Positions 1-12,900 of a stretch of DNA of 64,000 nucleotides are shown one piece after another. The notes beneath the pieces were generated by a model that ran no database searches, had not been told where the DNA came from, and saw nothing but the letters and a program-made list of their open reading frames with translations. Position numbers and translations under genes: made by a program. The DNA is taken from positions 5,690,001 to 5,754,000 of the forward strand of contig OZ038464.1 in the NCBI GenBank assembly GCA_964036295.1, in the 5' to 3' direction. The DNA is from Plumapathes pennacea. Its lineage: Eukaryota > Cnidaria > Anthozoa > Antipatharia > Myriopathidae. Numbering within the stretch: the stretch's first letter is position 1; the number at the start of each line of letters is the position of its first letter.

Positions 1-732
1 TCGCTGAGTGAAGTCATTCTGAGTCAGCCCAATAGACCGAAACGTAGGACAATGTTTTTCACAAACGCACGTATTATTCACCAACTTCATTGACTTTTGA
101 AGCTGTTACTTCAACGCCTTATATTTCAGTTTTTCCAACAGTATTTAAAAAGAGGTTATTACACGGGAAGGAGTGCAATACGGCGGATTATTTTTACGAC
201 TCGGTTTTATTTTTTCGAGCCTGCTTCAGGCGAGAAAAAATAAAACTGACGAGTAAAAATACAGCTGTATTGCACGACTTTTCGTGTAATAAATTGTTTA
301 TTATACGACAAACGAAGCAGGGCAAACATTCTCGCCGCGCGCAAAATGGAACAAAAAATGACGCGTTCGTAAACTTTGCTTGCCAAAATTGATTACGTAA
401 GCTAATAAACCAGTTGATCTGGTTCCTGACGAGTGCAATACTTGATAATGATCCCAATACGCTCCCATCGCACTCGTTTTGGCCCGTATTTGCACTCGAA
501 AATGTGAAGTCGTGTAATAAATGGACTTATTCAGCAAATAGGTCAGGATTACTGAAACACTTAATTTTGTCATGATACAATTTTTAGTCTTATTCAAATG
601 TAGTTTATTGGAAAGGCCTTTAAATGGTTTTATTATCTACATTGAAAGTGAAATTATGTGTTTGAATGAGGAAGGTAGAAAAGTAAGTGAATTTGGGCAC
701 CGGATATTCATGAAGTTACAACATTGACTTAC
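1..732. other. Left-edge intron with a hairpin MITE
   Basis: No exon is visible. The interval lies in the intron after exon 16 and carries the hairpin element described separately at 156-292. Short frames on both strands here are by-products of that hairpin. Confidence 0.5.
156..292. repeat. Hairpin MITE, TTATTACACG family
   Basis: A near-palindrome of about 137 bp whose ends read TTATTACACG and CGTGTAATAA, with arms of about 62 bp and a loop CCTGCTTCAGG near 225. Related copies or relics occur at 21562-21720 and, with the same end motif, at 28446-28588. No protein is encoded, so it is a non-autonomous element. Confidence 0.65.
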
Positions 733-992
733 TTGGCAATTTCTGGTTTCTGATATAGAGACATCGAACAGTCGGCTGCCGTGAATCCCTCAGCACAGAT
801 GCAGGTTCCAGCAGAACAGTTTCCATTAAAAGTGCAGTCATTTGGGCAGACGTTTTCCATCACCTCTTTTAACACCTCCACGCCTTGTCCACTTTCGTTT
901 TTAGCAGTTGTGGTATTTCGAACCGCAAGTTCCTCACACTCATTTGTCATCATTGTTGCAGAAGCGACAGCGAAATCATAATCCCCAGTATA
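733..992 (-). CDS. Exon 16: EGF-like domain (last exon in window)
   Basis: 260-nt exon, phase 0 to 2, acceptor TTGTAG, donor GTAAGT. It begins [20 protein letters not shown] and contains [19 protein letters not shown] followed by [12 protein letters not shown], a complete laminin/tenascin-style EGF as found after VWD in VWDE proteins. It ends mid-codon, so at least one further exon lies beyond the left edge. Confidence 0.85.
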
Positions 993-3900
993 CTACAATG
1001 AGAATATGTAAAAACATGGAGTTAAATGACTTGCACGTTTTGGTAAAGCTGCCACTTTTAAAATTCAATATTGAAACTGCCACAGTACTATAACGAATTT
1101 TCATATTTGATTTAAAAACTTGGTGAACAACAAAAAAATAGAAATGCACAAACGAAAAATACGTAAAAGCTACGGTAAAAGGCTACGAACAACTTTTCCC
1201 ATACAAGTTCGATCCGTAACCGCTGTGAGCCTGATATATTTTTACATATTTGTTTATCCTTTTTCATTTCTGACACTCAAAAAGCCTGAGGTGACAAATT
1301 TTCGGTCACGTGGTCAATTTTGGGTCATGCGGCCAGATCCTGCAAAGGGCCTACTGTACAGGTATTTGAAAAAAGAAAAAGAAAAAAAAAAACTCTTTGA
1401 TTTTCTAGTAAATGCCCCAGCCATAATCGTTCGTAGCATTTTAATAATAGCATTTTAATGACTCAAGCACTGGTAAAATGAATCATAAAGTTGATGCAAT
1501 TTGCAAAACCAGAACTTGCGTAAGATTGCTGCCCAAGAATGTGATAAAACATGCGCATCGAATTTCGCGTGCAAATTTGGGCTGGATCAACGCAAGTCAC
1601 CACTCTAGCGAGCCTCCTAACAAAATGCAAAATTGAACGCAAGTTTAGTAAAAACTTTAGACGTCTGAGTCCGCCAGGGATTTACAGGTTCCAAGATAAC
1701 TCTATTTGAATTTGTAGGCTTTGCATTTTGTAGTTTTACTTGATACTTACCATAATATCCTCTGAACAAACGTTAACGAAGCTATGGACGTTTATTCCAA
1801 GTTTAGCGCAGAACTTGCCGACGTGGGACTCGACCAGTTTTTCTTCACAGTAATTGGTGGCATTCTCTCGCGAAACCGGAAAAGGTTTAGCTTCTCGTCT
1901 TGCCCTCTGGTGGCCATGTAATGAAAGTTTGAATGAATCAGGTTCTTTAAAGTATTCATAATCTTCTTCACTGAGCGCATCGGACCGAGACACGTCGCGT
2001 CCTTCTTTCTGTCGCACGTGCAACATTTTCATCGGAGTCAAGTTTCTGTCAATCCCGGGCAGGTTCAGTTCATTCGGCGCGTCTTCACAGCGTTTGGGCA
2101 CGATGTCGTCTCGAGACTTACAGTAGCACGTTTTTTCGTAAAGGATAGCTTTGTCGTCGACCATAGGTGGTATGACATGAAAATAGCTACGCGAGGCATC
2201 CAAACTGGAAACATAGAAATGACAAATCAGCAGTTACTAAAACTCTTTAGCAACAAAACTAGTTGCAGCCCCAAGGGAAAGGAGGGGTGGGGGGATGGAG
2301 TACACGCCCTGTGAATGACTGTACGCGAAGGCTCGGCCCGAAAAGGTTCCCTTTTCAAGCTCCGGGTAAAAATAAGAGTATATGGAAATCGAAACTTTTC
2401 GTTATTTCAAAGGTTCGGTAACAACGCCTGTGGCCAAAGGAATATCGTATTTGCATTTCATGTATATCTCGTCCCGTGATTGAAAAGTTCGCAAAAGTCG
2501 CCTTGCCCAGTCAGTTCGGTTTTTTTAAAAGTCTTCCTGTTCAAAGACATAAACAATGGGATAAATTATATTAACTAGTGGTATATAAAAGGGTCACTAT
2601 TTCGACTCCAGAATGGTATTGTAAAGTTAAGGGGTTGAAAGCCTAGGCAACACCTCCTGGGGGGGAGGGGTTCGTTACCTTTGTTGATCTCCAAATGCCG
2701 TTGGATTGCCATTGTGTGGGTACAGGCAGAGTCCCCTATCTTTTGTTCCCCGACGGAAGTAGATGTTGATATCTAAACCCCAGTAATTGCGATCGATCTG
2801 AACCCTTCCACCAGAGGCAAGCAGCATCTGTGACAATAAGCAAGAAAAGAGCACATAGTATATATAAGATGAAGCAGAGCATATGGTAGAATTAGAAAGA
2901 CTAAAGCAGATCAGATTAGGGAAAAAAAAACATAATTAAAGAAAAGAGTATAATGTGGAATAAAACAAGACTAGCGTTGCCAGTGAGCTCGTTAAGTGGG
3001 GTCGAGACCAGAGGAAACTAAAATGGAAAGTAGGGACAAGAGCGGAACTCCCAAAAGAGACTTTCAGTTTCTCACCAGAAAAATATCACACAGTATAAAT
3101 AACTTGACTTTTCACACCTTGCTCAAATTAAACCTATTGGTATAAATTGTCATTACAACACTCATACACTTGCTTCTTAAAAGTTGAGCGACTCTGCATT
3201 TTGATCTTTGGAGTGAAAACTTAGCCAGCAAGAAAAGAGTAATGCGTGACTTATCTTTTCATGCACAGTCGATTTTGATAGTTTGACTTTGAAGACTGAT
3301 TTGTAATCCGAGGCCACGATAAGCTACAATCCTGGCCAAAATCATGTGGGACACTCTGCAAAAATGCTAGTTTTTCACCATCACTCTTGCTCAACAACAA
3401 AAGCGGCTCCCCCCTCCCCCTATACAATGTTGCTTAAAGATTGTGCACTTTGCGCACACTTAGTCAACATTGTATGGAGGGAGGGAGGCTGGAAGTGTGA
3501 AAATGTCATCATTTTCAGATAAAAAGCTAAGTGTCCCATGACTTCTGGCCAGGATTGTCTCTATAATGTGAGTTAATTAAAAATGTCCATATCTTCTAGA
3601 GGATTTGATGTATTGTGGCCAAACTTGGCTGGGTAATTTTTATAAACGTTGTGCATGTATTTGTGATATATTTACGGCAAAAGAATTATTTTAGCGCGAG
3701 TTTTCAGTGATATAACGGTGAAAATAGGGGTTAATTTAAGAAAAATGTCATAAATTGGCGCGAAATTGAGTAGCCAACTTTTAAAGTAAGTGTTCACACT
3801 TGCGTTTATCATAATACTGATCACACTGAGAAAGAAAATGACTCGACTATGCCTTCAGGTAATAAACAAAATCTTACTTTACGTACTATAAAAAACGTAC

Positions 3901-6900
3901 GATTGCGAATTAAACGAGTACTATCTTTGCATCGGTTAACCATTTCAACAGCTTATAAAAAAATAAGCTTTTTTTTAAGTTATAACGATTCACCATTTTC
4001 AACGGTCTGAATTTTGGTAAATACTTTCACAAAGTGAATGATAATGGTAATGATAACGATAATGATAATGAACATTTTCACATAAACATAGTGCTTGTTG
4101 AAGCTGTAGCAATCAATAGAGAAACTAATAGTGTATAACTGTGTTCCTAGTAAAGCAGCCCAAAACGGTGAACCGTGAGTGTGAATCGAGCGGTGATACG
4201 TGTGTGCTGAACCGTAAAACATACCTAAGACTACGGCGGCAAACAACTCGAACCGCGAAAGACTTTGAGATTCCACAATCTTGCGCGATGTTGCGAAACG
4301 ATCTATTGTCGTTAATTTGCAAGCAAATGGCCAGCCCTCTGCTCCGCGGAAATAATTTCTTTTCCTATTTAAATTTCTGTTTTTCGTTGAATTTCGACGT
4401 CTGAGTATCGTAAAATAAACGATTAATCGATTCGAAGGTTTCATCCTCAGTTTGTAATCGTTAAAACCGTTACATTTAATTGTGACCGTAACATTTTCAA
4501 TTTTACAGCGTCACAATCATATTGCTCAGCACATACGATACGAGCACTTCATTCAGTGAAATGTCCCAACTGTTTATTATTAGGCAAACTTTGTTCGAAT
4601 TTATACAGAAGGTCACGAAAAACAACTATTTCAAGTTTGGAATTAATACTTAAAAGCCTCTAGAAGTTATGGATACTTTTAGTAAAATCGCCTAATTCAG
4701 ACAATCCTGGCCAAAAGTATGTGGGACACTCTGCAAAAATGCTATTTTTTTCACCATCACTCTTGTTCAACAACAAAGCGGCTCCCCCTCCCCCTATACA
4801 ATGTTGCTTAAAGAGTGTGCACTTTGCGCACACTCAGTCAACATTGTATGGGGGGGGAGGGGGGGGGGTCATCATTTTCAGATAAAAAGCTAAGTGTCCC
4901 ATGACTTTTGGCCAGGATTGTAGCCTTCGCTTTAATACTTATGTTTTTTTATTATTATTACTGAATGCGTTTCTTCTATGAGGCTTTCGAGTATTCGCGC
5001 TCTGTAACAAATATAAATTGAAAGCGAGGAATGTACATGAGACTTGTTTACAATATTATTGCGGTTTTGTTCACAGCGTGTTCAGTCATTTGTGACTAAC
5101 AAACTCAATGTTCAGGACTATTTCGGTGTATTTGCTCGCGGCTGCGGCGAGCTTAAAAACGGAGTTTGTTTGTTTCCGTTTTTGACTCACGGATATGCAT
5201 AGCATATCTGGGAGTCATTGGTGTCTACAATCTGTCGCTCACTCACTCACTCACTCACTTACTCACTCGGTGTGTTAGCTTTTTGGCACGGTTGTCAAGT
5301 CAGTACGTGTCTCACCATGGCGGTGGACGGCTGAATGTTTGTCAAATTCTGCTTTGAGCTGCCGCCAAGTTTAACAGAGCCTCAACAAAACCTGTGATTA
5401 ACACCGCCACAGCTGTAGGTGCACTCATCCGGAGCTCTAATCCCAGTAAAAGCAGGCAGATGTTAGCAACCGTAAACGGTATCATCTTCCGGCATAACCT
5501 TTGCCCTGATCAATGAGATGAATAGCAGTGCTTTGATGTCGGGCCAATGTTAGTGTGAACTGTATATCTAAGCAATGTCGCCGCTAAGCTCGCCTCGTTG
5601 CCTGTAGCCTTTCGAAAGTTCTGATTTGGATTCCCTAAAGTTCGATTATACGATTGGCAGGCCATATTTGTCGTACTTGTGCCAGTTAAAGTCTTGACCG
5701 GCTGGTCACGTTCATCACGCAAGTCGCAATACCTCCATATACAGACTTCAATGCAAAAATTTACGAAAGTCAACCTTTGTCCGAATAGATGTGTTGAACA
5801 TCGGCTGGCCAAGAAATACCCACAGTGATCCACCCGGTTGCTTCTTTTCTACGGCTTCCGAGTGCCATAAATTATAAAACTAAAACTAAACAATGATATG
5901 AAATCCGATTCCTGATTCATTTGTTTCCCGCCTTTGCGGTCAAGGTATTCGTTGCACGTACGTATTTCACTTTGAAAGACATGGAACTTCGACATCATAA
6001 ATTTGAAGGAAAGCTTTGTGTGCCCAAAGTTCGTCGGGACTAAATAATTAGCGGCGACAGAGTTATTTGCAATCCTGTAGCGGTAGCCATTAACTAATAT
6101 AATCGAATCATCAAACATTTGTTTACGGCTATGACGGTGAACTTGAGAACGCAAGCCAAAATCGTTCCCTAAAACCTAGTTTATCCGTGCCTGTTCCACA
6201 GAGCCAAACGGTGTTGAGTTTGGATGGCATACAGATACCTTTATACACAACCATTAACGTACGATTCAATCGACTACATCTCAAGTTGTTCGCGAAGTCA
6301 CCTTACGTCATCACATATCACGTGGCAATGTGAACCAATCACCGTGTGCTGATTCATAACCCAGAAAAATATGACGAAGAAAATGACACGGTCTCCAATC
6401 CTAAGCTCGTTGGGGCAACAATTGAATAACCATATGGAAGAGCATCGTAGAGTATAGAAGAAAAGCAGAGCATATGGTAGATTTAGAAAAGAATGAAGCA
6501 GATCAGATTAGGGAAAAATAAATAATTAAAGAAAAGAGTATAATAGCACACTGTAATAGAAACAAAAAGAGCACAGCACAGCAAAGCTGAATCTAGAATT
6601 CATTGTAAAATGGAGTTATAGTGGAAAACACTGAGTAAAGACCAAAAAGGAATAGAACGTAAGTGCGGAATAATTAAACAGAATGTCGTTGTAATAATAT
6701 CAATCTGCATACCACATATCTTGAATTGACTCCTTTTATCTCATTCATCAATTTAGTTTTGGGCGGGAGTGGTGTACGTTGCTTCACTCTAATAGGAGTC
6801 GTGGTGTCGTGCTGTAGGCGGTTGTTACAGCAGTTGAACTCCGTGATGCTGTTGTGCTCCCTGACTACTGCACCACAGTTGCAAGTGATGCCGGGGTAAT

Positions 6901-9900
6901 TACAGGCCCATTGTCTCGTGTGAACCTGAGAAACAAAAATAACATGCCAGCTATGTTGTCTACGTTAGTCTCCATAATGGCATGGGAAATTACCATAGTA
7001 ACCATACCTCTAAGTTCCTCGCAGAATACAGCTCTCAACACCGTAGTTTGAAATCAGGGTGTTTTGAGCTCCATTATTCGATAAATATAATTGTCAATCA
7101 TCATGGGAATGCTTCATCAACATCATTCTGCTTTCTATCATGATATTCACTGTATAAAGAACCACTCACAAGTTATAACTTGGTCTAAGCCTCATACTTT
7201 CTCACCTCAAACTGTAAATCTTCATTCTTGTACAGCAGAAAGTCACCAGCTCCCATGTAATTGTACCACCAGTGTCTTAACCGAAAAGAACATATCAGTA
7301 CCGCATCTAGCTAAACAAAAACAAAAACAAAAACAAAACTATAAGCAAAAATAACCTACGAGTAAGTAACTAATACGTTGGTTATTGAAAATGCCCAACG
7401 GCATTGCAGCCTGCAAAATTCTACCATTTTTGTACAATCATAGAATATGGAATAAATTAAACATTTCCTTTAGCAAAAAGATGTTATTAGTTCGATATTT
7501 TAGTACACCAATGAACACATTGTGGACATCATGTTGGAATGCATTCCCAAACTGGTGATCACATAAACTTTAAGGTTACAGTCTTCACTTCACATAAATT
7601 TATAGCAAGCTTAAGCATTGAAACAGGAACAAAATATACCTACAACATCAGTGCTGTTAATTAAAAATACTCATTATTTCAAACATTTTCCTCTTACACA
7701 ATATATAAAAATGTGAACTAAACTTCAAATTGTAGATATGCCTGGTATACCAAATAACACACTCCAAAGCTGTTACTTCACGTATATTAGTGCAAACAAC
7801 ACAGGACAAAATATAGGAATAAAGGAATTTCAAAACTCACATGGCATTCTTCACCGCAAAGTTAGATCTGTAATGAGGATCTGTCACACTTTGGCACGAC
7901 TCTATTTCTGATGCTGAGTCTACCACACTCACCTGATAATGAGATGAATAAAATCATACGCTCTTTTTCCTTTTGTTTACCAATTGAGTCCCAGAAAACA
8001 TTTGTGTAACACGAAAAGTCCCCCTTTTTTTGCCAAGCAAACATTGTACACAAAATACATGTGACGATCATTCACTGCCTCCGGTCTGGCACAACTTATG
8101 ATGTTTTCGCAGAGTTTCAATTCAATCTACAAAATTTCTATCCAGAAGCATGAAGCAAAACTGGAAGCTACAAATATTTGAACTGGTTTTCAGACGTTAG
8201 ATGAAACCTCTTTCAAAACATTATGGTTCAATAGAAAGTCTAACTGGACGGACTTACCAACACTGAGGGGCGATTTTCCTGAGTCCAGAAGAGACTGTGA
8301 AGTGACTCAAACTCTAGCATCACACGGAGTTGTTTCTTGGCAGCTTTTGCAAAGCTACAAATTGTGAAGAGTCGCACTTCAATGACTTCTGTATCTCTAA
8401 TTTCCTTCAAACAATCGTCTTGTTCCACTTCCAATCCTTCTGACATCCAAAATCGTACTAGAGGGTATCCAAACAGCGATTTCCTCGCTGGTATAGTTGG
8501 GATAATTTTGATGCGTTGTTCGTTCTTAAAATCACATGTAGATAATCTTATGAACGCTGGTTCAATCTATCACCATTGCGATAAAAGAAAAACATATTGT
8601 TAGAAAACCGTTTATCCATCCATCTTCTACTCTTCTGTAAATAGCTTTTTTCAAAACAAAAAAGGTGAAGTAATATGGGCCACATTTTCGGTGCAACTTG
8701 TCGCGCAACAATGTTGCAACTCAAACTCTCAGTATCGCGCGCATTACTACCATGTTGTAAGTTGTTGCAGCAACAATGTTGTAAAAAGTATTCTACTTCG
8801 TGCAACATGTTGCTGCAACTTACAACTGTTCGTAATACGCGTCACAGTACAGTGCAACATTGCTGTGCGACAAGTTGCAAGAACAGGTTGCCCGTATTAC
8901 TATTACCTAACCTCAAAAAGAAAAACGAGAAGCATAATCCAATAAATTTGATAGGTTGCGCGAGCCTAGACGTTATGTTTAAACTAAAGGTACGGACACA
9001 CAGTTGCACACAAATTGCACTGTGTTCACCCTCAAAATCGTTTCGCGCAATGTTTCAGATGTACCAGTGAGTTCTACTTTAGCAAAATTTCACACAACAA
9101 TTGCACAGTGTGTCCACCTCCTCCACATTATGTGCAAATTGTGTAACGTAGAAAAAATAAGCTAAAATAAGCCAATCAAATTTTGCCGGTGTCAGTTGCA
9201 CGTAATGTTGTGTAAAATGTTTCAGCGTGTGTCCACTGAACGAAAATCCAATTGCATGCAATACTGCACTGTGTGTCCCGGCTATAAGACACGCAACATA
9301 CTTGGTTCGCAAACAGATTGTCAAAGTACAATATCGTCTCTACTTTTATTTTGTTGTTGTTGCTGCTGTTTGCTTTTAACTGTCACAAGCTCTATTATTA
9401 TGCTACTTACGTATGTTCAGGCACTTGCAACTATTAAAAGAAACATTACAAAAGTTGCTCTTTCAAAAATATTAATTGGAATTGTTTAGCACCCCGGTGG
9501 TGTTTTTGATGGTGTTGGCTAATCATTGAAAGCATAATTATTGTGTAAATTATGATAGTGCTTACCTTGATACCAGCGAAAAAGTCCTTTTCTACATCTT
9601 TTGGAGTACTCCATTTGTTGAGAGGTGATGTTGTAAATCGAGCACTTACACGACATGAGATCTAACGCAAGGACAAAACATTGTGATATATTATCGTTAC
9701 AGTTTATAAAAATATTTTCAGTGTGCAAAGTATCGCATAGCACCGCAAAAAGCTGGGCATCCTTGTAGGACTGGAGACTGTCAATGCAATTCCTTTTATA
9801 CTTGTAATTTTGTATTAAATGTAAGTTAAGCCGAAAAATGCGAAGTCCAGTCTAACATAACCGACATGTCGTGATTTTACCAAGCTACAAGGCACCTTTT

Positions 9901-12900
9901 CATATCCTTTCTGGTGACACTGCTAAACAAAACAAAAACAAACAAAAACAAAAACAAAAAGTCTTTAAATAAAAATTATACCGTTTGTCCTGCCTTGTAG
10001 TATCCTGTTGGAGTTGACATTCCTCTTCCAATTAATTCATCCATAACAGAATTGATATTTGGACATGGGAAATCATTCTCCTTCGCTCCCTTTGCTGGTT
10101 TGCAAATGATGGATGGTTTCTTGGCGAGCTTTCTATCTACGAACCATTCTATCTTGTAGGTGACATTCCTCCAGCTCGAAATGCCACGGAGTATATCGAA
10201 TTTGCAGAAAAGTGTTACTGGAACCAAAGTCTCCTGTTTTCGATAAATGATCTCCGGGTAATTTTTTATATCGTCACGGGAAAAATCAACTGGGGCATCT
10301 GCAATGAACATATTTGGATAGAACACCATATAAGTAAATGCCACTTTTAATCAGCGTCTACCAAGTGCTGAAAGGGCATAGGGCTTGGCAAAACCGCGTA
10401 TACCTAATCAAAATGACAACAATTGCTTTTTTCTTGAGTTTACGACAGAGCCTTTCAGCAAACCTCATAAATTCGTAAACAGAGTGGCGTGAAGTTCAAT
10501 GTGCAGTGTAAATTTAATAAAACTAGACTGGCGTTGCCAGTGAGCTCGCGGTGTGAGTTGCATCGAGACCGGAATATACTAAATGGAAAGTAGGGACAAG
10601 AGCGGAACTCCCAAGAGAGATTTCCAGTTTCTCACCAGAAAAATATCACACAGTATAGAGAACTTGGCTTTTGACACCTTGTTCAAATGAAACCTGATTA
10701 AACTATAAATTATATCTCGTCATCACTGCACAGGGATCCCATGAGATAGCTAGGCGCATGCGCATAATCAGTGCTTTTGGCGCGCGAAATCGGTATAGCA
10801 GCCTTCGTATTCGGACAAACGTTTTGCTGTTTTTTCGCAATTTCCTCAACTTCTCTGAGAAACAAGTTTGCTCAGTCGATTGTTAATATCGTTACCCATG
10901 TCAGCAACGACGGAAGATTCTCCAGAAGTACTTTCCAGATCAGAATCTCGGGAACCAGAGACGCTGTCGCAATTAACTGAGGCTTCCCAGGCACAAACAA
11001 CGGCATTGGCTGAATTAAAAGATCTTCTCCTCCAAGAGGATGCATCAGAAGAACCAGTTCCTGTCAAGCAAACAGAATCGGCGGGCATCACTGCAATTGT
11101 GAATAACTGCACGAGCGATTCAAACGCGAAATTCGTGGCCTCTGGCAGTCGCTCCGACTCGGAGTTTCAGAGCCCGAACAACATCGTAGAAAGCCTGACC
11201 CAGGCCTATCTACCTAACACGAAAAAATCCCCAGCTATCGAGGGAAAAATTGCAGAGTTCATCGACAATATCCTTTCGGGTGGCCTCTCGGCCGACACGG
11301 CTAAAGAGAGCGCCGAAAAATACCCATCACCGGAGATTATCAAGTTTCTCAGCGTCACGAGTGTCAATGAAGAGGTGTGGGATTTGCTCCAACGTCGGAG
11401 CCGAACGGTGGATTTATCGTTTCAAAAAGTACAGGAGCTTCTGATGCCCGGCCTGAGTGCCTTATGTACTTTGAGTGGCAAGCTAGTTGGCTCCATTCAG
11501 TCTGGCGAAACGCCTAATACAAGAGAAACTCTCACAGGTATCATGGATAGCATTGCTCTCCTGTGTAATACCCACCACAACCTCAATATGAAGAGACTGG
11601 AATTGATAAAACTCGAGTTAAATCCACCTTATACCCGGCTATGCAAGGAAGAGATAAAACCGACAACTAAACTGTTCGGAGACGATCTCTCTAAACACCT
11701 AAAAGATATGGCTGAGTTGAAAAAAGCAGGGATACAGATGCAAAAGTCTCCCAGTGCTAGCACCTCAAACCAGGGCTACAGGGCCCCAAAGCAGAGGTTC
11801 ACCAGGCCCCATTTTGTAAAGCCATACTCTAGGGCACATGGGCACTCTGCCGCACAGAAGACCTGTCCACAGCGGAATTTTTTAGCCAACAGCCGGGCAC
11901 CAAGGAGTGCCCACACCAAACAAAACACTCCAGCCCGGAAGGGTCAATGAAAGACAAGGTGAGAAAACAAATTACACCTATTGTGGATGCAGACTCCCTA
12001 TCTCACCTGGTCCTTAACTTTAAAGCAGGTTGTGTTAAGGACCATATAGTAAATTGAAAATCAGTTACTACTGATCTTGTTATCCTTGATGCCATCAAGC
12101 ATTATCACATAGAGTTTGAGGGGGATTGTAGACCTATACAGGCTACCAAACCCAAACAAATTACTTTCTCACCTGGAGACAAAGAAATCATTAATGCTGA
12201 AATAACTAAACTCCTCAATAAAGGGGTTATAGAACCATCTAATCCCTGCGACGGAGATTTTGTCTTCACAATTTTTGTGCAACCTAAACAGGACGGGATC
12301 TACAGGCTTATTCTGAACCTCAAACCCCTAAATGAGTTTGTAGCATATTATCATTTCAAGATGGATACCATCCATACCGCCCTAAAACTCATGCGATTAG
12401 GATGTTTCATGGCATCAGTCGATCTTAAGGGTGCATACTTTTCCATTCCTGTTGCAGAAGAGGATAGAAATTTCCTCAAGTTTGAATGGCAGGGTAATTA
12501 TTTTCAATTTACCTGCCTCCCTGCATCTGCTCCAAGACTATTTACCAAAGTGTTGAAGCCCGTCTACGCTTTTCTCAGATCACAAGACCACCTTTGCATG
12601 GGACACATTCATGATTCTTTTCTCATGGGTTACAATTATACATCCTGTGAGGAAAACATTTTGCAGAAGCAACAGGAGTGATCCTGGTCCCTCTTTGGCA
12701 AACCCAACCATGGTTCACAACACTAGTTCACCTCTTGATAGACAAACCTCTCCTCCTTCCTCAATCCTCCAACCTACTAACACAACCTCACAGTGGTGCT
12801 CTACACCCTTTGCGAAAGCGACTTCGTCTGTTGGCTTGCAGAGTTTCCGGCAAAGCTTCCTCCAGAGCAACATTTCAGGGAAAGCTACAGAAATCATCCT

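Larger units (their letters stand above)
2860..6365. repeat. Long dispersed repeat, copy 1 (interrupted)
   Basis: This stretch aligns by eye with 10510-15245: shared blocks are 2955-3325 with 10515-10713 plus 14350-14480, 4922-5140 with 14490-14690, and 6005-6365 with 14920-15240. The copy is interrupted by the composite element at 3326-4921 and has private sequence around 5160-5990. No open reading frame is retained, so class is unknown. A partial third copy of its left end lies at 6455-6550. Confidence 0.6.

Noticed and set aside
8675..9070. 131-codon Cys-rich plus-strand frame
   Set aside because: It overlaps two MITEs with internal GTTGCA repeats; the cysteines come from TGC/TGT in the repeat.
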